Below, in pieces: positions 1-6,294 of a DNA stretch of 8,035 bases (position 1 is the stretch's first letter; each line of letters begins with the position of its first letter). The position numbers and the translations under genes are program-made. The stretch covers positions 1-8,035 of the forward strand of contig JAKEHA010000327.1 of assembly GCA_022615275.1 (NCBI GenBank), given 5' to 3'. The notes under the pieces were generated by a model. The model worked only from the letters and a program-made list of their open reading frames with translations, did no database searches and was not told the DNA's origin. This DNA comes from Candidatus Latescibacterota bacterium (lineage in GTDB: Bacteria; Krumholzibacteriota; Krumholzibacteriia; WVZY01; JAKEHA01).

Positions 1-449
1 CCCGTCGTCTTGCCGCGGAGCCTCGTCGCGAAATGGATCAGCATGTGGGTCCCCTCGTGGAAGATCGTCCCGTAGGGGTCGCCCATGTTGTTGAAGAGCA
101 TGAGCCGCTCGTTCCCCGGCTGGGGCTCGAAGTGCCCGCCGCGCGCCGAACAGATTACCGACGCGTGCACGTGCAAGCGCGTACGCGCGAGCGCATCCGG
201 ATCGCGGCCGACCACGACGTGCCCGAGCGTCATGGCGCTGGCGCCCCCGCGCAACGGCACCCCGCGGCGCAAGAACGGGTCGAGTAGTCCGCCGTGCGCT
301 TCCAGCACGCCCTCGACGAGGGCCGCGCGCGCTCCGGTGGTCACCGCCACCGCCACCAGCGCCAGACCGACGACGGTGGTCGGAAGCGCCCACGCGTAGG
401 CGAGCGCGCGCACTGCGTTCCCGGGTCGAATCGCACCGCGCGGCGTCAC
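1..449 (-). CDS. Membrane-anchored HExxH zinc metallopeptidase-like protein, partial (C-terminus outside window)
   Basis: 149 codons are visible, reading from a GTG at 447-449 off the left edge. The GTG overlaps the TGA of the upstream fusion gene (GTGA), which suggests translational coupling. Residues about 15-40 (LAYAWALPTTVVGLALVAVAV region) form one hydrophobic segment, probably a signal anchor. Residues 131-135 read HEGTH, an HExxH zinc-binding and catalytic motif in the context GTIFHEGTHMLIH. The preceding GGHFEPQPGNERLMLF segment resembles the region before the motif in DUF1570-like peptidases (from memory, not searched). The third zinc ligand would lie beyond the edge. Residues 15-91 (GVLEAHG..., MTLGHVVVGRD) instead recall a different small membrane-protein family in which HERVH normally follows at once; here it is missing. 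The gene may therefore be a chimera. The reading frame is clear; the family assignment is tentative and the substrate unknown. Confidence 0.72.
   Translation of the reverse strand, partial: MTPRGAIRPGNAVRALAYAWALPTTVVGLALVAVAVTTGARAALVEGVLEAHGGLLDPFLRRGVPLRGGASAMTLGHVVVGRDPDALARTRLHVHASVICSARGGHFEPQPGNERLMLFNNMGDPYGTIFHEGTHMLIHFATRLRGKTT
161..189. repeat. Two adjacent perfect palindromes in an alternating purine-pyrimidine tract
   Basis: TGCACGTGCA (166-175) and GCGCGTACGCGC (177-188) are each perfectly self-complementary and are separated by one base. Positions 161-175 and 177-189 alternate strictly between purine and pyrimidine, a composition able to adopt Z-DNA or cruciform structure. The tract is inside the metallopeptidase-like gene, at the codons (about residue 92) where its resemblance appears to switch family. 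Chance is not excluded in such GC-rich coding DNA. Confidence 0.55.
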
Positions 450-2119
450 GACAGCGGCCCCAGTGCTGCCGGCCCCAGCCGGATCATCTGCCGCTCGATC
501 CACCACGCGCGGCGCTGGACGTACTTCGAGGGGCGGTCGACGCGGTAGCGCTTGGGACTGGGAAGCACGGCGGCCAAGAGCGCGCTTTCCTGGCGCGAGA
601 GGCGCGCCGGCGACTTGTCGAAGAAGCGTCGCGAGGCCGCGCCCACGCCGTAGACTCCGTCCCCGAACTCGGCGATGTTGAGGTACACCTCGAGCACGCG
701 GCGCTTGGGCCAGAGTGCTTCGATGAGAACGGTGTATCCGGCCTCCAGCCCCTTGCGAAACCAGCTCCGGCCCGGCCACAGGAACAAATTCTTCGCCACT
801 TGCTGCGAGATGGTGCTGGCGCCGCGCAAGCGTCCGCGGCGTCGATTCTGCTCGCGCGCCTTCTCGATCGCTTCGAAGTCGAAGCCGTCGTGAAGGGCGA
901 AGCGCTGGTCTTCGGCGGCGATCATGGCCAGACGTGTGTTCTTGGAGATGCGGTCCCAGTCGGTCCACTCGTAGCGAATCGAGACGCGACGCGACGGGTC
1001 CACGATTCCCTCGATGCGCCGCTGAACCATGAATGCGGACGTCGGAGGGTCGATCCAACGCAGCGCGACGACCGGCGTCACCGTTACCGCGATCCAGGTG
1101 ACGAATACCCACCCCGCCACTTTGAGCACGCGCCGGGCGCGGCCGGCGGGTGTGGCACGGCGCTCGACCCACGCAGACGCATCCGGCGCCGAGCGCGGGT
1201 GGCGCCGAGACGGGGGCCCCGCGTCCTCGGACGCGGGGTGGCGAGGTTCCAGGACCCGCGCGTCGGCGCCCGCGGGGATCCCCACGACGTCCATGCGGGG
1301 GTGCTTCCCCAGGTCGTCGCGCGCGAGCAACTCGCCCACCGGGTTCGCGCCACCGCGATAGACGTGCAGGGCGTAGCCCGCCTCCTTGAGCACGTCGAAG
1401 AGTTCATGCCGTTCGGACGCGTCGAGCTTCTTGTGGACTTCGCACACCACCACGGGACGGCATTGCTTCAGCACGCCGCGCAACGACCGCAGCACATCCT
1501 TGTCGTACCCCTCGCAGTCGGTCTTGAGGAACGTGAGCCGCCCCAGGCGATCGGCGTAGTACGTGCGCAGATACCGCTCGAGGTTGCGGCCCTTGACGCG
1601 CAGCGCGTAGCGATGTCCGTGACGCTGGTTGCGAAGCCGGGAAAGGTAGCCACCGTTTCCGAACGACGCGTCCCAATAGTGGAACTGAAAGTCGCCGTCG
1701 TCCTCGGTGGCCGCGAAGTTGAGCGGCACGATATTCGTCTTGTCGAGATTGTGGTGCGCGTTCTCTTCCAGGATCTTGAAGACGTGCGGGTTGGGCTCGA
1801 GCGCGATGGTGATCCCGTTGGGGCCGCACGCGAGCGCCATGGGCACGGTGGTGTCGCCGGTGTGGGCCCCCACGTCGACGGCGGTGTCGCCGGGACGGAT
1901 GAAGCGGCGCAATCCGTCGACGTCGTCTTGCGCGATGACCTTGGGCTTTTCGAAGGGGTGCTTCCACTGCGCGTACTCGATCTCGCCGTCGCGCGGAAGC
2001 TGGAATCGACGGAGTTCGAAGCCGTACTCGCGGAAGGTCCGTCGCGCCTGGTGGCGTCGCACCTTTCGCGTCAAATAGCCGATCATGGGCGCTGCGACCG
2101 CCTCATTTGATGAATCCAC
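446..2119 (-). CDS. FkbM-family methyltransferase / GT51 peptidoglycan glycosyltransferase (MtgA-like) fusion protein
   Basis: 557 codons from GTG 2119; an in-frame ATG at 2086 (residue 12) is an alternative start with no better ribosome site. Residues about 25-283 are an FkbM-type SAM-dependent methyltransferase: SAM-binding VDVGAHTGDTT (81-91), ALEPNP (106-111) and the FkbM signature FLKTDCEGYDKDVL (197-210). Residues 284-330 are a Pro/Arg/Ala-rich linker. Residues 331-353 form one transmembrane helix. Residues 354-557 are a complete monofunctional GT51 domain: AAEDQRF with catalytic Glu403, GASTISQQVAKNLFLW (433-448) and RRVLEVYLNIAEFGDGVYG (473-491). Such domains polymerise lipid II glycan strands on the periplasmic face, while the methyltransferase would stay cytoplasmic, so one helix fits both. 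The C-terminal half alone has the usual MtgA length; no transpeptidase domain is present. The gene overlaps the upstream lipoprotein gene by 17 nt if GTG is used. The methyl acceptor is unknown. Confidence 0.9.
   Translation of the reverse strand: MDSSNEAVAAPMIGYLTRKVRRHQARRTFREYGFELRRFQLPRDGEIEYAQWKHPFEKPKVIAQDDVDGLRRFIRPGDTAVDVGAHTGDTTVPMALACGPNGITIALEPNPHVFKILEENAHHNLDKTNIVPLNFAATEDDGDFQFHYWDASFGNGGYLSRLRNQRHGHRYALRVKGRNLERYLRTYYADRLGRLTFLKTDCEGYDKDVLRSLRGVLKQCRPVVVCEVHKKLDASERHELFDVLKEAGYALHVYRGGANPVGELLARDDLGKHPRMDVVGIPAGADARVLEPRHPASEDAGPPSRRHPRSAPDASAWVERRATPAGRARRVLKVAGWVFVTWIAVTVTPVVALRWIDPPTSAFMVQRRIEGIVDPSRRVSIRYEWTDWDRISKNTRLAMIAAEDQRFALHDGFDFEAIEKAREQNRRRGRLRGASTISQQVAKNLFLWPGRSWFRKGLEAGYTVLIEALWPKRRVLEVYLNIAEFGDGVYGVGAASRRFFDKSPARLSRQESALLAAVLPSPKRYRVDRPSKYVQRRAWWIERQMIRLGPAALGPLS
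1217..1238. repeat. GC-rich perfect inverted repeat (hairpin) in the linker of the fusion gene
   Basis: CCCCGCGTCC (1217-1226) and GGACGCGGGG (1229-1238) are exact inverted repeats; allowing a 4-nt loop leaves a 9-bp, almost entirely G-C stem. It codes for residues 294-301 (HPASEDAG), in the low-complexity linker between the methyltransferase and the transmembrane helix. There is no T-run on either side, so it does not look like an intrinsic terminator. It could be a relic of a former intergenic hairpin, or chance in GC-rich coding DNA. Confidence 0.6.
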
Positions 2120-2714
2120 TCTTGGCCAGATCGCCGACCACGGTGTGCGCGTAGTCGCGCATGCCCTCGGTCAGCTTCCCGGTACTGGTGGTCTCGGATC
2201 GCGCGCCCCACACGAGCTTCTTGGTTGACGTTTGGTATAGGTGCGTTTCCACCATGGCTTTCTCGGTGCGCGTGGTGTAGGTGGTCGCGGTGACGTCTTG
2301 ATAAACGGCTCCGTAGTACCCGTTCCATCCGTAGTAGCCCGAGTCGGGAATGTAGTACGCGGTGCCCTGCGTCTCCGTCTCCTCGGTGTGAACGCCCAGC
2401 GAGCGGGCGGTCAGGACGGCGTCGAAGCCTTCTTTCGTGATGAGTGCCAACGCCGAGTCGGGATCCCCCTCCAGCTCCTTGGGCAGGAACGTGTGCCCCG
2501 CGACGGCGTCGTTGCCGCGCTTATTCAGCTCCCCGCTGAACGTGTCCTCGAAGAGTCGGCGCGTCACCTCGTCGCCGCTCAAGCCGACCACCACGATGCG
2601 ATGCGCGGGCGCGGGTGTTACCGCGGAGTCGATCCACGTGTCGAGCACCTTCGTATTGCCGCACGCGCCGGCGAGCGCAATCCCGACGATTCCAAGCACG
2701 ATTCGGGTCTTCAT
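2103..2714 (-). CDS. Small envelope lipoprotein, DUF4136-like
   Basis: 203 residues. MKTRIVLGIVGIALAGAC is a short lipoprotein signal with Cys18 as the likely lipidated residue; the lipobox is AGAC, with Ala rather than the usual Leu at -3. The mature protein has the layout of DUF4136-type lipoproteins: an early IVVVGLSGDEVTRRLFEDTF segment (40-59), GFDAVLTARSLG (96-107), a Tyr/Gly-rich stretch (residues 120-139), then VETHLYQTSTKKLVWGARSET (155-175) and a closing helix ending DLAKSGFIK. It probably sits in the outer membrane facing the periplasm; no biochemical function is known for the family. The start is fixed by a strong GGAGGA site 5 nt upstream. An earlier in-frame ATG (2730-2732) overlaps the channel gene's stop codon as ATGA but would put charged residues ahead of the signal. 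It lies 14 nt after the channel gene and is probably co-transcribed with it. Confidence 0.85.
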   Translation of the reverse strand: MKTRIVLGIVGIALAGACGNTKVLDTWIDSAVTPAPAHRIVVVGLSGDEVTRRLFEDTFSGELNKRGNDAVAGHTFLPKELEGDPDSALALITKEGFDAVLTARSLGVHTEETETQGTAYYIPDSGYYGWNGYYGAVYQDVTATTYTTRTEKAMVETHLYQTSTKKLVWGARSETTSTGKLTEGMRDYAHTVVGDLAKSGFIK

Positions 2715-2718
2715 GTCG

Positions 2719-2724
2719 TCCTCC
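2719..2724 (-). promoter_or_regulatory. Shine-Dalgarno site of the lipoprotein gene
   Basis: GGAGGA on the minus strand, about 5 nt before ATG 2714. It decides for the MKTR start over the ATG six codons upstream, which lies just ahead of this motif. Confidence 0.8.
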
Positions 2725-2728
2725 GACT

Positions 2729-4321
2729 TCATCGCGGGTTGCTCGCGCCGCCGTCGCCCCACCTGGACTTCGGCACCACCACCGGCTCCGCCGGCTGGCT
2801 CTCGAACGCGGGCGTCATGATCTGGATACCCGCCTCGTTGAAGGCGTCCTGGATGTTCGCGTACAGATTCGAGAGCACCGCCAGGCGTTCGGTCGGTTGC
2901 TCGATGTGGGCGTTGATCGTGTAATCGACGCAGAAACTGGTCAGCGCACCCTGGCGGACGAACGGCGCCGGCTCGTGCCGGACACCCGGCGTACGCAACG
3001 CAGCCTCGATCAGCAGCCGGTGCACCACGCGCCAGGGCGCCTCGTATCCGATACCCGCCGACGCGTGCACGATGAGGCCCGGCAAGCGCGAGTAGTTCTT
3101 GGTCGTGCTCGACACCAGCATGGCGTTGGGAATATTGATCTCCTCGTTGCGCACGGTCTTGAGCTTGGTCGACAAGGCACCCACTTCGGTCACGGTGCCC
3201 TCGTGATCGCCGATGCACACGTATTCGCCCGACTTGAGGGCGCGCGAGAAGACCACCACCATCCCGCTCATGGCCTGATTGATCACACCCGACGAACCCA
3301 GGGAGATCATCAGGCCGACCAGCACGCTGATCCCCTTGAACGCGTCGCTGCTCGAGCCCGGGATGAACGGATACGCGATCGCGATGCCGAAGATCCAAAC
3401 CAGCACGGTGACGATGCGCCGCGTTGCGTCCGCGGTGTCGGGATGGACGCCGCGAATGGTGACCTGCCCGCGCTCGACCGCGTCGAAGATGGAGGACACG
3501 ACCCGCACGAAGAAGCGCGTCACGAACAATACCAGCACGACCACGATCATCTCGGGAATCCCGTGGAGAATCCCGAGCCCGATCATCCCTACCGTGCCGA
3601 GCAGAAAATCCGCCAGACCTTCCCCCCAGGGCTGGGTCAAGGGGAACTGGCGCAGCGAGTACATGAGCCACGTGTAGGCGAGAATGACCACGGCGAACAG
3701 GTAGGCGATGTTGATCGCCGCCCGCAGGGTCTTCACGGCGGCACCGCGCAGGTCCTGACCGAAAAGAACGAGGTGCCGCTTTTCGATCGCGCGTTCGGCG
3801 CGCGGTGTCAAACGGGTCAAGAGGAGGCGGCGCAGCCGGATCAGAATGAAGAACAGCGCCAGCCCGATGACGGTCGCAATGAGGACATGGAGAGCTCCCC
3901 GCGCAATAACATCGGGACGCCGCTGGTCCACCCACGCCGCGAGCGCCACGCGCAAGTTGGCGGCCGCCTGCTCGGCCGCGTCGTCCACCGTCTCTCCCGC
4001 AGTCGGATCGACGTCGTCGGGAACGACCGCAAACAGCATGCGATTCCCGAGAGAGATGGCGCGCGCGTCGCCGTACGGGACCACAGCTACCGGTTGGCGT
4101 AGATCGCCGGGCGTGCTCTGCGCGATACGGCGTTCCGCCGCCTCGGCTCGCTTTTCCGGATCGACCGGCCCCAGGCTCGCTCGAAGAGTAGCGATGTCGC
4201 GGTTCTGGAAACGAATGACGGCGGGCTCGCCGGATTCCGCGGCCTGCGACGTAGCCACGAGCGAAAGCCAGACGCAAAGGACCAACGTCGTTCGACGCGC
4301 GAATCGAAATCGGGTTTTCAT
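2729..4321 (-). CDS. Mechanosensitive ion channel, MscS family
   Basis: 530 residues from ATG 4321. Residues 1-27 form a Sec signal peptide ending ATSQA. About 28-140 is an extracytoplasmic domain of no recognised family. Helices follow at about 142-165, 201-222, 238-275 (probably two) and 302-320. The pore-lining region is 328-360 (LVGLMISLGSSGVINQAMSGMVVVFSR), leading into SGEYVCIGDHEGTVTEVG and the beta domain with NEEINIPNAML (392-402), both MscS hallmarks. The cytoplasmic alpha/beta domain runs to IQIMTPAFE (499-507), followed by a short polar tail. The family opens under membrane tension and releases solutes in hypo-osmotic shock. It is longer than E. coli MscS (about 286 aa) because of the signal peptide, N-terminal domain and extra helices. 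It is the first gene of the minus-strand run. No strong ribosome site precedes the ATG; the nearest purine-rich stretch (AAAGGA) is about 15 nt away, so the start is probable rather than proven. Confidence 0.92.
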   Translation of the reverse strand: MKTRFRFARRTTLVLCVWLSLVATSQAAESGEPAVIRFQNRDIATLRASLGPVDPEKRAEAAERRIAQSTPGDLRQPVAVVPYGDARAISLGNRMLFAVVPDDVDPTAGETVDDAAEQAAANLRVALAAWVDQRRPDVIARGALHVLIATVIGLALFFILIRLRRLLLTRLTPRAERAIEKRHLVLFGQDLRGAAVKTLRAAINIAYLFAVVILAYTWLMYSLRQFPLTQPWGEGLADFLLGTVGMIGLGILHGIPEMIVVVLVLFVTRFFVRVVSSIFDAVERGQVTIRGVHPDTADATRRIVTVLVWIFGIAIAYPFIPGSSSDAFKGISVLVGLMISLGSSGVINQAMSGMVVVFSRALKSGEYVCIGDHEGTVTEVGALSTKLKTVRNEEINIPNAMLVSSTTKNYSRLPGLIVHASAGIGYEAPWRVVHRLLIEAALRTPGVRHEPAPFVRQGALTSFCVDYTINAHIEQPTERLAVLSNLYANIQDAFNEAGIQIMTPAFESQPAEPVVVPKSRWGDGGASNPR

Positions 4322-4443
4322 AGGGGTTCGGAATCGTCCTTTCAGCCGCGAGGCATGCGAATCCCTTTCTATTTTCCGTCGTTGCGGCCGGACCGCGTTT
4401 GGCCTATATTACGTCGCCCGCGCCGGAAAGCGCAACCAGACCC
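4322..4443. other. Divergent intergenic region between the MscS-type channel gene and typA
   Basis: 122 bases between two head-to-head genes. The plus-strand half holds a clear promoter for typA. On the minus strand I see an A/T-richer patch (about 4368-4377) that could be part of a promoter for the channel operon, but no convincing -35/-10 pair. No operator-like repeat was noticed. Confidence 0.6.
4382..4410 (+). promoter_or_regulatory. Sigma70-like promoter of typA
   Basis: TTGCGG (4382-4387), a 17-nt spacer, then TATATT (4405-4410), one mismatch from the -10 consensus. Transcription would begin near 4417, leaving a leader of about 27 nt before the ATG at 4444. This excludes the TTG at 4399, which lies upstream of the predicted transcript start. 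Confidence 0.65.
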
Positions 4444-6279
4444 ATGCCCAACCTGAAACGACGCAAAGACGTCCGCAACATCGCGATCATCGCCCACGTC
4501 GACCACGGCAAAACCACCCTGGTCGACGCGCTCTTGAAGCAGACGGGCGCCTACGCCTTCAAGGAAGGCGAGGTCACGATCCTCGACTCCAACCCCCTGG
4601 AGAAAGAGCGCGGCATCACCATTTTCTCGAAGAACGCGTCGATTCGGTACAAGGACCTGACCATCAACATCGTCGACACCCCCGGCCACGCCGACTTCGG
4701 GAGCGAGGTCGAGCGCATCCTGCGTATGGTCGACGGGGTGCTGCTCCTGGTGGACGCCTTCGACGGTCCCATGCCGCAGACCAAGTTCGTGCTCAAGAAG
4801 TCACTCGAGCTGCATCTCAAGCCGATCGTCGTGGTCAACAAGGTCGACCGTGCGCACGCGCGGCCGCACGAAGTCGCCGACCTGACCTTCGACCTCTTCT
4901 GCGAACTCAACGCCACCGACGAGCAACTCGACTTCCCCATCGTGTACGCGTCGGGCAAGCTCGGCTGGGCCACCATGGACCTCGACGAGCCCGCGTCCGA
5001 CATGAAGGCGCTGCTCGAGACCGTCGTGCACCGCGTCCTCCCGCCCGTCGCGGAAGTCGACCATCCCTTTCAGATGCTGGTCACGATGCTCGACTACGAC
5101 TCGTACGTCGGGCGCATCGCGAGCGGGCGCATCTATCACGGGTCGGTCAAGCTCGGCGACCCCGTCGTCCTGATCAAGAAGGACCACGAGGTGGTTCGCT
5201 CCAAGGTGACGCGAATCCTCCGTTATACCGGTTTGAAGCGGGCCGAAGTGCAATCGGCGCTGGCCGGCGACATCGTGTCCATCGCGGGCATCGAAGACGT
5301 CCACGTGGGTGACACGCTGGCCTCACCCGAGCGCCCGGAGGCGCTACCGCTCATCAAGATCGACGAGCCCACGATTTCGATGTTCTTTTCGCACAGCACG
5401 AGCCCGTTCGCCGGCAAGGACGGCGGGCGCTTCCTGACCTCGCGCCACATTCGCGAGCGGTTGGAGCACGAAGCGATGATCAACGTCGGCATTCGCGTCG
5501 AAGACGCCGACGGCGGCGAACGTCTGAAGGTCTCCGGCCGCGGCGAGCTCCACCTCGCGATCTTGATCGAAACCATGCGCCGCGAAGGCTACGAGATGGA
5601 AGTGTCGCGCCCGCGCGTCATCTTGAAAGAGATCGAGGGCGAGGTCATGGAGCCGGTCGAGGAGGTCGTGGTCGAAGTCGACCCCGGTTTCGAGGGCACC
5701 GTGATCGAAGCACTCGGCCGGCGCAAGGGCGAGATGAAGTCGATGACGACCAGTGCCGTGGGGACGATTCGCATGGAGTTCTTGATCGCAACCCGGGCCC
5801 TGATCGGTTTCCGCAGCGAGTTCCTGACCATGACGCGCGGCACCGGCGTCATGTATCAGAATTTCTACGAGTACCAGTCCTACAAAGGCGACATGCCGTC
5901 GCGTAACAACGGGGTCCAGATCGCACTCCACCCCGGCACCGCGGTGGCCTATGCGCTGTGGAGCCTGGAAGAGCGCGGCGAGATATTGATCCGCCCCGGC
6001 GATCCCGTCTACGAGGGCATGATCATCGGGGTCAACAACAAGGGCTCGGACCTGGTCGTCAACGCAATCAAGGAGAAGAAGCTCACCAACATGCGCTCCT
6101 CGGGCGCCGACGACGCCATTCAGTTGACGCCGCCACGCGAGATGACGCTCGAGTTCGCGCTCGAGTTCATCGAGGACGACGAACTGGTGGAGGTGACCCC
6201 GAAGTCGATTCGACTACGAAAGAAGATCCTCAACGACCAGGAACGCAAGGTCGCGTCCAAGCGCCCGGCCACGGTGTGA
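4444..6279 (+). CDS. typA: Translational GTPase TypA/BipA
   Basis: 611 residues, close to the E. coli length. TypA/BipA is an elongation-factor-like GTPase that binds the 70S ribosome and helps 50S assembly and growth under stress or cold. All GTPase motifs are intact: G1 AHVDHGKTT (17-25), G2 RGIT (56-59), G3 DTPGH (78-82), G4 NKVD (132-135) and G5 around ASGKLG (169-174). MVDGVLLLVDAFDGPMPQT (95-113) is typical of TypA. The beta-barrel domain II spans about 205-300. An EF-G-like domain III (about 305-385) carries GRGELHLAILIETMRREGYE, followed by a domain V and the TypA-specific C-terminal domain with VYEGMIIGVNNKGSDLVVN and KKLTNMRSSGADDA. ATG 4444 is chosen because the protein then begins MPNLKRRKDVRNIAII as in relatives, and an upstream TTG at 4399 precedes the predicted transcript start. 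The ribosome site is weak (GGAAAG, 14 nt away). It appears to be transcribed alone. Confidence 0.97.
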   Translation: MPNLKRRKDVRNIAIIAHVDHGKTTLVDALLKQTGAYAFKEGEVTILDSNPLEKERGITIFSKNASIRYKDLTINIVDTPGHADFGSEVERILRMVDGVLLLVDAFDGPMPQTKFVLKKSLELHLKPIVVVNKVDRAHARPHEVADLTFDLFCELNATDEQLDFPIVYASGKLGWATMDLDEPASDMKALLETVVHRVLPPVAEVDHPFQMLVTMLDYDSYVGRIASGRIYHGSVKLGDPVVLIKKDHEVVRSKVTRILRYTGLKRAEVQSALAGDIVSIAGIEDVHVGDTLASPERPEALPLIKIDEPTISMFFSHSTSPFAGKDGGRFLTSRHIRERLEHEAMINVGIRVEDADGGERLKVSGRGELHLAILIETMRREGYEMEVSRPRVILKEIEGEVMEPVEEVVVEVDPGFEGTVIEALGRRKGEMKSMTTSAVGTIRMEFLIATRALIGFRSEFLTMTRGTGVMYQNFYEYQSYKGDMPSRNNGVQIALHPGTAVAYALWSLEERGEILIRPGDPVYEGMIIGVNNKGSDLVVNAIKEKKLTNMRSSGADDAIQLTPPREMTLEFALEFIEDDELVEVTPKSIRLRKKILNDQERKVASKRPATV

Positions 6280-6294
6280 GCCGGCGCGGCTCAC
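6276..6294. terminator. Shared hairpin between convergent typA and gdx, candidate bidirectional terminator
   Basis: GTGAGCCG (6276-6283) and CGGCTCAC (6287-6294) form an 8-bp perfect stem with a 3-nt GCG loop. The left arm contains the typA stop TGA (6277-6279); the right arm contains the stop of the opposing gene (6291-6293). No T-run follows on either strand, so it is not a classical intrinsic terminator, but its placement between convergent genes suggests it ends or protects both transcripts. Confidence 0.55.

Noticed and set aside
33..548. Three overlapping plus-strand frames at the left edge
   Set aside because: They are antisense to the metallopeptidase-like gene, overlap each other in different frames, and have no recognisable motif.
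800..2110. Long plus-strand open frame (436 codons) opposite the methyltransferase-glycosyltransferase gene
   Set aside because: Its product is Arg/Val/Gly/Asp-rich with no motif, while the minus strand shows two well-defined enzyme domains. It is an antisense shadow of GC-rich coding DNA.
2615..4102. Plus-strand open frame (495 codons) opposite the channel gene
   Set aside because: It is rich in His/Arg/Asp with no hydrophobic pattern or motif; the minus strand has a clear MscS channel.
2103..4277. Minus-strand frame of 724 codons ending with the lipoprotein
   Set aside because: Only the last 203 codons are real. The upstream part is a second frame of the channel gene, without stops because of high GC, and a strong ribosome site marks the true start at 2714.
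4399..4443. TTG start extending typA by 15 codons
   Set aside because: The TTG lies upstream of the predicted transcription start and overlaps the promoter; the extra residues have no counterpart in TypA proteins.
3846..5312. Plus-strand open frame (488 codons) spanning the divergent promoter and the start of typA
   Set aside because: It crosses a promoter region and runs out of frame with the well-conserved typA; the translation is low-complexity Arg-rich.
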